Below are positions 1-5,950 of a stretch of DNA of 5,950 nt, in pieces. Under the pieces are notes generated by a model. The model saw nothing but the letters and a program-made list of their open reading frames with translations. It made no database searches and was not told the DNA's origin. The stretch's first letter is position 1, and each line of letters begins with the position of its first letter. A program made the translations under genes and the position numbers. The stretch comes from Candidatus Aenigmatarchaeota archaeon (lineage in GTDB: Archaea; Aenigmatarchaeota; Aenigmatarchaeia; CG10238-14). The stretch lies in the NCBI GenBank assembly GCA_026397455.1, contig JAPLUX010000068.1:1-5950 (forward strand). The letters are read 5' to 3'.

Positions 1-609
1 CTTTCTTGCTAAAGTCAATCCATTTGAATGAATGCCAGAACTTTCTAAACCGATAATAATATCGCCAGAAATTATCTTTTCTCCAGTTATTATCTTATCT
101 TTGTCAACTATACCAACACACATAGCAGCTAAATCAAATCCTCTTCCTTTAATCCCTGTGATGACATCTTTCATCACTGCAGTTTCTCCGCCAACTATCG
201 CGATATCAGCTTGTTTTGCCCCTTCAACTAAACCTTTCATTATCTCGTTTATCATTTCATCATTCGGTTCTTCTATTGCCAGATAATCGACTAAAGCAAC
301 AGGCTCAGCACCAAGACAGATAATATCATTTACCGACATTGCCACAGCGTCTATTCCAATCTGGTCATACTTGTCTAACATTTGACATATCAAAACCTTA
401 GTTCCTACCCCATCTGTATGAAGAGCTAGAACTTTATTATTTCCAATATCGATCAAACCGGCATAATGTCCGATTTCTGTCAAGACCTTTCCAAACTTCC
501 CATCTCTTAAAGAAAACGTTTCTTTTAATGATTCAGCCATTGACTTATGCAATTTTTTGACTTTAGAAATATCCACTCCAGATTTAGCATATGTGAATTC
601 TTTTTTCAC
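1..609 (-). CDS. purM: Phosphoribosylformylglycinamidine cyclo-ligase (AIR synthetase), N-terminal 203 codons; runs off the left edge
   Basis: PurM closes the imidazole ring of FGAM to AIR with ATP in de novo purine synthesis and is cytosolic. The frame is open from a GTG at 607-609 to the window edge, giving about 203 of the usual roughly 340 residues. Family blocks appear in the expected order: YAKSGVDI near residue 7, DGVGTK at 66-71, [12 protein letters not shown] at 85-96, [12 protein letters not shown] at 100-111, GGETA at 140-144 and [12 protein letters not shown] at 187-198. These cover the N-terminal half, including the ATP-binding and FGAM-contacting loops of the PurM/SelD/ThiL-type fold. 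The GTG start is chosen because the protein then begins just before the conserved YAKSGVD block, and because it overlaps the purB stop as GTGA (4 bases), which suggests translational coupling. A weak Shine-Dalgarno (AGTGA) lies about 6 bases upstream, inside purB. It is the last visible gene of the purB-purM unit. The identification is secure; only the C-terminus is missing, because of the window edge. Confidence 0.95.
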   Translation of the reverse strand, partial: MKKEFTYAKSGVDISKVKKLHKSMAESLKETFSLRDGKFGKVLTEIGHYAGLIDIGNNKVLALHTDGVGTKVLICQMLDKYDQIGIDAVAMSVNDIICLGAEPVALVDYLAIEEPNDEMINEIMKGLVEGAKQADIAIVGGETAVMKDVITGIKGRGFDLAAMCVGIVDKDKIITGEKIISGDIIIGLESSGIHSNGLTLARK

Positions 610-1952
610 GATTTCACTCTTAAAGTCTTTATAACATTCTCAACTTGCTCAACAGCAGTACCGATATAATTCTTAGGATCGAGGTACCAATCCAATTCTT
701 TCCCAGTAAATTTCTTTTTAATAGTTTCATTCTTTAATAAAACTTCCTTTAAACTCTTGTTCTCTTTTATAACTTTCATCGAAGCCTGTCTGAGTAATTC
801 ATGAGCATCTTGTCTTCCAATACCTTTCTTGACCAAACCGAGCATCAAATTTTCTGTCATTATCAAACCATTTGTCATGTTAAGATTCTTTTTAATGTTA
901 TCATAGTTGAATTCTAATCCTGATAGTATGTTGATCATCTCTTTTAACATGTAATCAACCAGTATGAAAGTTTCTGGAAATATTATTCTTTCAACAGACG
1001 AATCAGTCAAATCTCTTTCATGTTCTAACGGAATGTTCTCAAGGATAGGCATAACATTCGACCTTACTACCCTTGCAAGACCACAAATTCTCTCTGACTT
1101 ATGTGGGTTTCTCTTGTGTGGCATAGTCGATGAACCAACTTGTTTCTCTTTGAACGGTTCAAACACTTCTGCTATTTCAGTTCTCTGAAGGTTACGAATT
1201 TCTTTTGCAATTTTTTCAAGCGTTGAAGCAATCAATGCCATATCATTAATTACTTCGGCATACCTGTCTCTTTGAATGACCTGTGTTGAAACAAGAACAG
1301 GTTCTAATCCCAATTCTTTCATGACAAATTTTTGTAACTCAATTCCTTTTTTACCAAAACTTGCTTGCGTTCCGACAGCACCAGTCATCTTACCTACAAG
1401 AACTCTTTTCTTAGATTCTTCCAACCTATCTAAATGTCTCTGAATTTCTGCAGCATAAAGAGCAAACTTCATTCCGTATGTTGTAGGAGCGGCATGTTGA
1501 CCATGAGTACGCCCTATACAGATTGTTTTTTTATGCCATTCAGCTAATTTCAATAGAACATTTTTCAATTCAGCTAATTTTTTTTCAATTATTTTGATAG
1601 CGTCCCTGAATTGTAAAGCATAAGCCGTATCCTCTATATCATAAGAAGTTGCGCCGACATGAACATACTTTCCAGCATCGCCATTACAAACTTCAGTTAA
1701 AACTTTGACCATGGCCATTAAATCGTGTTGAATCTCTTCTTCAATCATCTTCACTTTTTCCAATTTCACAAACTTTGTGTTTGCTTTTTTTGATATTTCT
1801 TCCGCTACGTTTGCAGGAATTATCCCAAATTTAGCGTTTGCTTTTGCTAAGGCAGCTTCTACGGTCAACCAACCCTGTAGCTTAGCCTCTTCTTCCCAAA
1901 CTTTCTTCATCTCTTCAGTGAAGTAACGGTACTCTATCGGATGGATTGCCAT
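606..1952 (-). CDS. purB: Adenylosuccinate lyase
   Basis: PurB catalyses two purine steps, SAICAR to AICAR plus fumarate and adenylosuccinate to AMP plus fumarate, as a cytosolic homotetramer of the fumarase/aspartase superfamily. The 448-residue product is normal length. Visible motifs are HDLMA with His76, [11 protein letters not shown] at 100-110, GRTHGQHA at 148-154 with His150 matching the family's catalytic His, the mobile signature loop [11 protein letters not shown] at 273-283 carrying the catalytic Ser, and [11 protein letters not shown] at 312-322. The start is well fixed: an in-frame TAG lies two codons upstream of the ATG at 1950-1952, and the N-terminus [10 protein letters not shown] is typical of the family. 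A TATA-like box centred about 26.5 bases upstream suggests a leaderless mRNA. It lies 98 bases downstream of purC, ends in TGA, and overlaps purM by 4 bases. PurA and PurC, which make both of its substrates, are encoded just upstream. No key residue appears to be missing. Confidence 0.97.
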   Translation of the reverse strand: MAIHPIEYRYFTEEMKKVWEEEAKLQGWLTVEAALAKANAKFGIIPANVAEEISKKANTKFVKLEKVKMIEEEIQHDLMAMVKVLTEVCNGDAGKYVHVGATSYDIEDTAYALQFRDAIKIIEKKLAELKNVLLKLAEWHKKTICIGRTHGQHAAPTTYGMKFALYAAEIQRHLDRLEESKKRVLVGKMTGAVGTQASFGKKGIELQKFVMKELGLEPVLVSTQVIQRDRYAEVINDMALIASTLEKIAKEIRNLQRTEIAEVFEPFKEKQVGSSTMPHKRNPHKSERICGLARVVRSNVMPILENIPLEHERDLTDSSVERIIFPETFILVDYMLKEMINILSGLEFNYDNIKKNLNMTNGLIMTENLMLGLVKKGIGRQDAHELLRQASMKVIKENKSLKEVLLKNETIKKKFTGKELDWYLDPKNYIGTAVEQVENVIKTLRVKS

Positions 1953-2050
1953 ATACTATATAATTGATTTAAATAATATAAAGTCTTTAGTCATGAGATG
2001 CTCAAATTCAGAGAGAAGAGTAACTTCTAAGGTTATTTCATAAAAGAAGG
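1953..2050 (-). other. purC-purB intergenic spacer (98 bases)
   Basis: This is the only long gap inside the purine cluster. On the minus strand it begins with a pyrimidine-rich stretch just after the purC stop (CTTCTTTTAT at 2041-2050, then a CTCTTCTCTCT run near 2010-2022). Such runs could act as a weak archaeal U-rich terminator for purA-arcC-purC. Between the two runs a 4-base inverted repeat (AAC around TTAGAA) is too weak to call a terminator. The spacer ends with the purB TATA box. No open frame of useful length is present. I infer that purB-purM can be transcribed separately from the upstream genes. Confidence 0.4.
1975..1982 (-). promoter_or_regulatory. Candidate archaeal TATA box for leaderless purB-purM
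   Basis: The minus strand reads TTTATATT here, centred about 26.5 bases upstream of the A of the purB ATG (position 1952). Archaeal TATA boxes sit about 26-27 bases before the transcription start, so this box predicts initiation on or next to the start codon. That is a leaderless mRNA, which fits the lack of any Shine-Dalgarno there. The second AT run nearer the gene (ATTTAAAT, 1967-1974) is too close. The box and spacing are seen; promoter activity is inferred. Confidence 0.55.
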
Positions 2051-2878
2051 TTAGAATTTTTCTCCAGTCAATTTCTCAAACACATAGATGTATGTTCTTG
2101 TCGTTTCTTTTATCAATTCATCTGGTAGTTTAGGTGGCTCTGGCATTTTTTTTCCCGATTTAGCTGCTTTATCTAAAGACTCTTTATATCCTTCTTTTAT
2201 CAACCAGTCTCTGACGACCTGTTTATCGAATGATTCCTGAGTTTTTCCAGGAGAATAGGTTTTCTTCGACCATAACCTAAACTCATCAAGACCTATAGAA
2301 TCTATTAATATTATTTTGTCACCATCTCTACCAAATTCAAACTTGACATCAGCAAGTATGAAACCAGCTTTATCTGCAATCTCAGACATTTTTTTGTATA
2401 ATTCAATACTTTTTTGTTTAATCCACTCGGATTCTTTTTCAGTTAACCAACCTTTTTCTAAAATTTCTTCTTTTGAGATTACTCTATCCTTTTGTTCAAA
2501 CTTTGTTGTTGGGTCGAAAAAAATTTCTGGTAATTTCATAGCCAACACTGGTTCAACAGAAAGTTTAACTTCACCATTTTTTACTCTCTCATAAAAACTT
2601 CCGTAAAGATATCCACGAACAACACATTCGATTGGGATAACTTCACATTTTTTTACAATCATCTGGTTTGGTGGGATTATTTCTACCATGTTGTTCGGAA
2701 AATTTAATGTCTTAAACCAGAAGGCTGCCATTCTACACAAAACTTCACCTTTAGAAGGAATTTTATCTTTCAATATTACATCAAAACAGGATATTCTATC
2801 AGAAAACTCGAACAAAATTTGATTATTTCCAATGTCATAAATGTCTTTGACTTTACCTTTCTTTATCAATTTTTTCAT
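2051..2878 (-). CDS. purC: SAICAR synthetase (phosphoribosylaminoimidazole-succinocarboxamide synthase)
   Basis: PurC joins aspartate to CAIR with ATP to give SAICAR, the substrate of PurB. The 275-residue product is a little longer than the roughly 235-residue E. coli type. Visible blocks are the nucleotide loop KGKVKDIYDIG at 7-17, FSDRISCFDV at 25-34, IPSKGEVLCRMAAFW at 40-54, signature PIECVVRGYLYGS at 82-94, LADVKFEFG at 175-183 and LIDSIGLDEFRLW at 191-203. Glu181 and Asp193 correspond in position to the acidic residues that bind metal in characterised PurC. A later SFDKQVVRDWL block (216-226) resembles the longer, yeast-like forms. In the usual D-E-x-x-P-D-x-x-R motif, the Glu and Pro are replaced (DSIGLDEFR), while both Asp and the Arg remain. 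The ATG overlaps the stop of the carbamate kinase gene as ATGA, and an in-frame TAA lies four codons upstream, so the start is secure. No strong Shine-Dalgarno is seen; translation is probably coupled to arcC. Confidence 0.96.
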   Translation of the reverse strand: MKKLIKKGKVKDIYDIGNNQILFEFSDRISCFDVILKDKIPSKGEVLCRMAAFWFKTLNFPNNMVEIIPPNQMIVKKCEVIPIECVVRGYLYGSFYERVKNGEVKLSVEPVLAMKLPEIFFDPTTKFEQKDRVISKEEILEKGWLTEKESEWIKQKSIELYKKMSEIADKAGFILADVKFEFGRDGDKIILIDSIGLDEFRLWSKKTYSPGKTQESFDKQVVRDWLIKEGYKESLDKAAKSGKKMPEPPKLPDELIKETTRTYIYVFEKLTGEKF

Positions 2879-3840
2879 GTGTGAAATTTAGTACGCGGAA
2901 GAATAAAAGTATTACTTGTTATATGAGTTCCAGTTTTTCCTTTCATCGCTTCGGGTAATTTATCTATAGAAGTAATTATTACTCTCTTTCCACCATTCTC
3001 TAAGAAATGGATTGCTGATTTAATTTTTGGTTCCATGCTACCAGGAGGAAAATGTCCTTCTTTTAGATACTTTTTGGCCTCTTTTACTGTTATGTGATCT
3101 AACCATTTCTGATTTGGTTTGTTGAAATTCAACGCGACTTTTTCCACATAAGTCAAAATTATCAGTTGATCTGCTTTTATGCAATCAGCTAAAACATAAG
3201 AAGCTAAGTCTTTATCGACAACACCATCGATACTCTCAATCTTTCCTTTCTTTGTTATGTAGACAGGTATGCCACCACCACCAACAGCCACGACAATAAC
3301 TCCTCTGTCTACAAGAAGTTTAATCGTCTCTTTTTCTATAATATCTAAAGGCATAGGACTCGGTACAACTCTTCTGTATCCTCTTCCGCTATCCTCGATA
3401 AAACTAATTCCCTTTTCTCTAAAGGTGTTTGAAGTTTTATAGAATGGTCCTATTGGTTTGGTTGGATTTTTCATTGAAGGATCATTTTTATCACAAACCA
3501 CATGAGTTAAAATCGTTGCAACATCCCTGTTTATCCCATTCGTCATCAATTGATTCTTCAATGTTTGCGTGATGATTAAGCCTATTTCTCCTTGAGATTG
3601 TGCCACAGCAACAGAAAGCGGTAAATCATAACTTGTATTGTCAGCTTCGTCTCTAATTATTATTGCTCCGACTTGAGGACCATTACCGTGAGTAATCGCT
3701 ATTTTATAACCCCTTTTGATCAATTCTGATACGTGTTTCAACGCCTTGTATGCATTCACGTACTGTTCAGGAATAGTTCCTTTCTGACCTTCTTTGATTA
3801 AGGCATTACCACCAAGGGCTAATACAATTTTTTTATTCAT
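2875..3840 (-). CDS. arcC: Carbamate kinase
   Basis: Carbamate kinase reversibly transfers phosphate between ATP and carbamate, giving carbamoyl phosphate. In fermenters it usually runs toward ATP; in some hyperthermophilic archaea a carbamate-kinase-like enzyme is thought to make carbamoyl phosphate for pyrimidines and arginine. The 321-residue length fits the family (about 310). Amino-acid-kinase fold motifs are in order: LALGGNALI at 7-15, ITHGNGPQVGA at 49-59, RRVVPSPMP at 156-164, VAVGGGGIPV at 184-193, VVDKDLASYVLA at 207-218, ILTYVEKVALNFNKPNQ at 228-244, PPGSMEPKI at 265-273 and GKTGTHI at 301-307. The PPGSM-PK and GGGGIPV blocks separate it from glutamate, aspartate and uridylate kinases. 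It starts 7 bases after purA and overlaps purC by 4 bases, so it is almost surely co-transcribed with purine genes. No arginine deiminase or carbamoyltransferase gene is visible here, so the direction of the reaction in the cell cannot be read from context. Confidence 0.95.
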   Translation of the reverse strand: MNKKIVLALGGNALIKEGQKGTIPEQYVNAYKALKHVSELIKRGYKIAITHGNGPQVGAIIIRDEADNTSYDLPLSVAVAQSQGEIGLIITQTLKNQLMTNGINRDVATILTHVVCDKNDPSMKNPTKPIGPFYKTSNTFREKGISFIEDSGRGYRRVVPSPMPLDIIEKETIKLLVDRGVIVVAVGGGGIPVYITKKGKIESIDGVVDKDLASYVLADCIKADQLIILTYVEKVALNFNKPNQKWLDHITVKEAKKYLKEGHFPPGSMEPKIKSAIHFLENGGKRVIITSIDKLPEAMKGKTGTHITSNTFILPRTKFHT

Positions 3841-3847
3841 AAGAATC

Positions 3848-5146
<1,299 letters not shown>

Positions 5147-5149
5147 TTA

Positions 5150-5157
5150 ATCACCTT
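5150..5157 (-). promoter_or_regulatory. Strong archaeal Shine-Dalgarno of purA
   Basis: The minus strand reads AAGGTGAT, ending 3 bases before the purA ATG. AGGTGAT is complementary to the conserved 3' end of archaeal 16S rRNA. It is the only strong ribosome binding site in the window. It fixes the purA start and implies a leadered mRNA, in contrast to purB. Confidence 0.8.
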
Positions 5158-5185
5158 GAAGATATAGAATTTGATTAATAAAAGT

Positions 5186-5193
5186 TTATTTAA
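5186..5193 (-). promoter_or_regulatory. Candidate TATA box of the purA-arcC-purC unit
   Basis: The minus strand reads TTAAATAA within a longer AT-rich run. At archaeal spacing of about 26-27 bases, it would start transcription near 5163, giving a leader of about 17 bases that just includes the Shine-Dalgarno. The surrounding sequence is very AT-rich, so the exact box is uncertain. A second candidate, CTATAAAAA at about 5257-5265, would give a leader of about 90 bases. Confidence 0.4.
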
Positions 5194-5244
5194 TTATTGA
5201 ATTAACAAAAATTTTAAGAAATGCAGTGGTATGACGCAACTACC

Positions 5245-5263
5245 GAACGAGACGGTTTTTTTA
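5245..5263 (+). repeat. 19-base direct repeat, copy 1 (between antitoxin and purA)
   Basis: The plus strand reads GAACGAGACGGTTTTTTTA. It matches copy 2 at 5785-5803 at 18 of 19 positions, in the same orientation, exactly 540 bases away. The two copies bracket the toxin-antitoxin genes. I see no third copy in the window. Confidence 0.75.
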
Positions 5264-5274
5264 TAGAAAATTTA

Positions 5275-5493
5275 TTATAAATTTAATTTTCTTTCGAATT
5301 CATCCAGACCCATGAACTTGTCATGTCTTCCTTCTCTTATATACCTTAAAGTTCTCTCTAAATGTCTCTTTTCTTGTCTAGATAAATTCTTAGGAGAAAA
5401 TTCTTCTATTTCAACTAGACTAGTCACTACCTTTTCCAACACAATCACCCTATGTTTTAATTTTTCAACTTCATGAGCCAATTTTTGTTCCAT
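5275..5493 (-). CDS. Putative antitoxin, small leucine-zipper protein
   Basis: This 72-residue protein is called an antitoxin mainly from position: it follows a RelE-like toxin by 9 bases on the same strand. Residues 5-26 form a near-perfect heptad pattern, with Leu5, Val9, Leu12, Val16, Leu19, Val23 and Leu26 spaced 4-3-4-3, which predicts a coiled-coil dimer. A basic helix follows (about 38-54, SRQEKRHLERTLRYIREGR). The short acidic tail GLDEFERKL (62-70) resembles the toxin-binding tails of many RelB/Phd-type antitoxins (an 'EGR...LDEFEKEL' style ending). The layout also recalls archaeal RelB proteins, which are about 67 residues and helical. No ribbon-helix-helix or AbrB DNA-binding domain is recognisable. 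The ATG follows a weak GAT-type ribosome binding site; translation may be coupled to the toxin. It ends in TAA. Family-level naming would need a profile search. Confidence 0.7.
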   Translation of the reverse strand: MEQKLAHEVEKLKHRVIVLEKVVTSLVEIEEFSPKNLSRQEKRHLERTLRYIREGRHDKFMGLDEFERKLNL

Positions 5494-5502
5494 GTTATCA
5501 AT

Positions 5503-5751
5503 CTAATATTCTACTTTACTCCTTATATCTATATCCGACACATAAATCTTATTATCTGCTAATATAAAAAGTATTCGGTACCGTCCTATTCTGACTCTAA
5601 ATAACCTTTCCTTTCCTTTTAGCTTTTTTATATCTATTCTCACAAACGGAAAATTTTCAAGTAGTCTGAGGACTTCTAACGCTCTTTTTTGAATATTTTT
5701 TGGCATCTTTTTAACTTTCTTGTAGAAATTTTCTTCGACTATAACTTCCAT
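5503..5751 (-). CDS. RelE/ParE-family type II toxin
   Basis: The 82-residue length and fold pattern fit the RelE superfamily of ribosome-dependent mRNA interferases and gyrase toxins. An N-terminal beta strand (MEVIVEENFYKKVKKM) leads to a helix (about 17-32, KNIQKRALEVLRLLEN). Then come LKGKERLFRVRIGRYRILF at 44-62, the core strands typical of the family, and a final strand YVSDIDIRSKVEY. Basic and aromatic candidates for the RNA-cleaving site are Lys43, Lys45, Arg52, Arg54, Arg59, Arg77 and the C-terminal Tyr82, arranged like the Lys/Arg/Tyr set of E. coli RelE. This favours mRNA cleavage over gyrase poisoning, although that is an inference. The chosen ATG puts the first strand at the protein start, as usual. 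There is no Shine-Dalgarno. The toxin comes before its partner, the reverse of classical relBE but common in archaeal and HigBA-like pairs. Confidence 0.85.
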   Translation of the reverse strand: MEVIVEENFYKKVKKMPKNIQKRALEVLRLLENFPFVRIDIKKLKGKERLFRVRIGRYRILFILADNKIYVSDIDIRSKVEY

Positions 5752-5766
5752 AAACTATAATTGGAT

Positions 5767-5774
5767 TTTATAAA
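5767..5774 (-). promoter_or_regulatory. Possible TATA box for the toxin-antitoxin unit
   Basis: The sequence is TTTATAAA, a good archaeal TATA match, but centred only about 20 bases before the toxin ATG. Standard spacing would start transcription about 7 bases inside the gene. Either initiation is closer than usual and the mRNA is leaderless, or an upstream AT run (around 5805-5822) is the true box. The box is self-complementary, so direction is not shown by sequence alone. Confidence 0.3.
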
Positions 5775-5784
5775 TTAATCTTAA

Positions 5785-5803
5785 GAACGAGCCGGTTTTT
5801 TTA
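5785..5803 (+). repeat. 19-base direct repeat, copy 2 (upstream of the toxin gene)
   Basis: The plus strand reads GAACGAGCCGGTTTTTTTA and differs from copy 1 (5245-5263) only at one base (C for A). The final TTA is the complement of the stop codon TAA of the upstream partial gene. The rest lies in the 49-base gap before the toxin, 33-51 bases upstream of its ATG. On the plus strand AAGAAC (5783-5788) can pair weakly with GTTTTT, but no strong hairpin is present. Confidence 0.75.
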
Positions 5804-5950
5804 CTTTTTAATCAGATTATAACAATGTTCTTTTGTATGAACATTTTCGAATCCTTTAATTTGATCACAGGCCTCTTTCGCTTTGCTCGTGTTTGTTTGA
5901 GCAAAAGTTTGTGCAATAAATTCAAAACAACTGTCTTTTTTAGGAACATC
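5801..5950 (-). CDS. C-terminal fragment (49 residues) of a small cysteine-containing protein; runs off the right edge
   Basis: The minus strand is open from the window edge to a TAA at 5801-5803, giving 49 residues. The start lies outside the window. The visible part contains Cys at fragment positions 8, 28 and 43 and reads as short amphipathic helices: KKDSCFEFIAQTF, then KAKEACDQIKGF, then TKEHCYNLIKK. The recurring 'D/E-x-C-Y/F-x-x-I' and 'C-x-x-I' spacing resembles archaeal secreted or lipoprotein-like proteins built from tandem Cys-containing helical repeats (KDxCYxxIA ... CxxI). That is a pattern memory, not a family assignment. Codons are AT-rich like the neighbours, and no stop interrupts the frame. 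It is on the same strand as the toxin gene, 49 bases upstream of it. Its function cannot be stated. Confidence 0.6.
   Translation of the reverse strand, partial: DVPKKDSCFEFIAQTFAQTNTSKAKEACDQIKGFENVHTKEHCYNLIKK

Larger units (their letters stand above)
5147..5274 (-). other. Antitoxin-purA intergenic spacer with a G+C-enriched patch
   Basis: The 128-base gap contains no open frame. Its purA-proximal half is AT-rich promoter DNA. In the other half, about 5223-5256 is clearly richer in G+C than the surrounding non-coding DNA. This patch contains two short, mutually exclusive inverted repeats: GGTA (5228-5231) with TACC (5241-5244), and ACCG (5242-5245) with CGGT (5253-5256). The second is followed on the plus strand by seven T. 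It also holds one copy of the 19-base repeat (5245-5263). The pattern suggests a regulatory site or a short structured RNA, but neither strand shows a known RNA family that I can name. Confidence 0.45.

Noticed and set aside
32..286. Open frame on the plus strand opposite purM
   Set aside because: It lies wholly antisense to well-conserved PurM motifs, has a low-complexity Ser/Ile/Pro-rich product and no ribosome site; a shadow frame.
964..1188. Open frame on the plus strand opposite purB
   Set aside because: Antisense to the catalytic loop region of PurB; no recognisable protein features.
2015..2040. Inverted repeat after purC as a terminator
   Set aside because: Only about 4 pairs with a mismatch and no solid T run directly after; recorded only in the spacer description.
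2316..2594. Open frame on the plus strand opposite purC
   Set aside because: Antisense to conserved PurC blocks; composition is that of a reversed coding strand.
5245..5263. Plus-strand intrinsic terminator (short stem then T7)
   Set aside because: The stem is only 4 base pairs and no plus-strand gene precedes it; kept as a repeat and possible structure, not called a terminator.
5221..5265. tRNA or C/D-box guide RNA in the purA upstream spacer
   Set aside because: No cloverleaf pairing or T-arm is present. An AUGACG string is only a partial C box and no CUGA D box follows.
5245..5803. CRISPR-like array or insertion sequence ends
   Set aside because: Only two copies, 540 bases apart, direct rather than inverted, with ordinary genes between and no transposase.

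Overview
This AT-rich window (about one third G+C by eye) looks archaeal. The purA start is preceded by an archaeal Shine-Dalgarno of the GGTGAT type. AT-rich TATA-like boxes sit at archaeal spacing upstream of start codons, and one gene (purB) appears to be leaderless. I see no bacterial -35/-10 promoters. UGA is used as a normal stop, so the code is standard. I cannot name the lineage; a euryarchaeal or DPANN-type archaeon would fit.

Every gene I can support lies on the minus strand, so the window reads from right to left. At the right edge is the C-terminal part of a small cysteine-containing protein (5801-5950). Next comes a two-gene toxin-antitoxin cassette: a RelE/ParE-like toxin (5503-5751), then a short leucine-zipper protein that is probably its antitoxin (5275-5493). 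A 128-base spacer follows, holding a G+C-enriched patch and the purA promoter and ribosome binding site. Then come purA (3848-5146), a carbamate kinase (2875-3840) and purC (2051-2878), packed with a 7-base gap and a 4-base overlap. After a 98-base spacer with its own TATA box come purB (606-1952) and the first 203 codons of purM (1-609), which overlap by 4 bases. No stretch longer than 300 bases lacks a gene.

The pur genes form a coherent set. PurM makes AIR. PurC adds aspartate to CAIR and PurB removes fumarate from SAICAR. PurA adds aspartate to IMP and PurB removes fumarate from adenylosuccinate. So both aspartate-in/fumarate-out amination steps of purine synthesis are encoded side by side. 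The odd member is the carbamate kinase, which belongs to carbamoyl-phosphate rather than purine metabolism but sits tightly inside the unit.

The most interesting non-coding signal is a 19-base direct repeat (18/19 identical, exactly 540 bases apart) at both ends of the toxin-antitoxin cassette. One copy overlaps the stop codon of the upstream gene; the other lies upstream of purA. It could be a shared regulatory element or a boundary of a movable cassette. Other points of note are a Cys in place of the usual Glu in the PurA GDEGKGK motif and a variant GDExxPD-like motif in PurC. I find no rRNA, tRNA, CRISPR array or insertion sequence.
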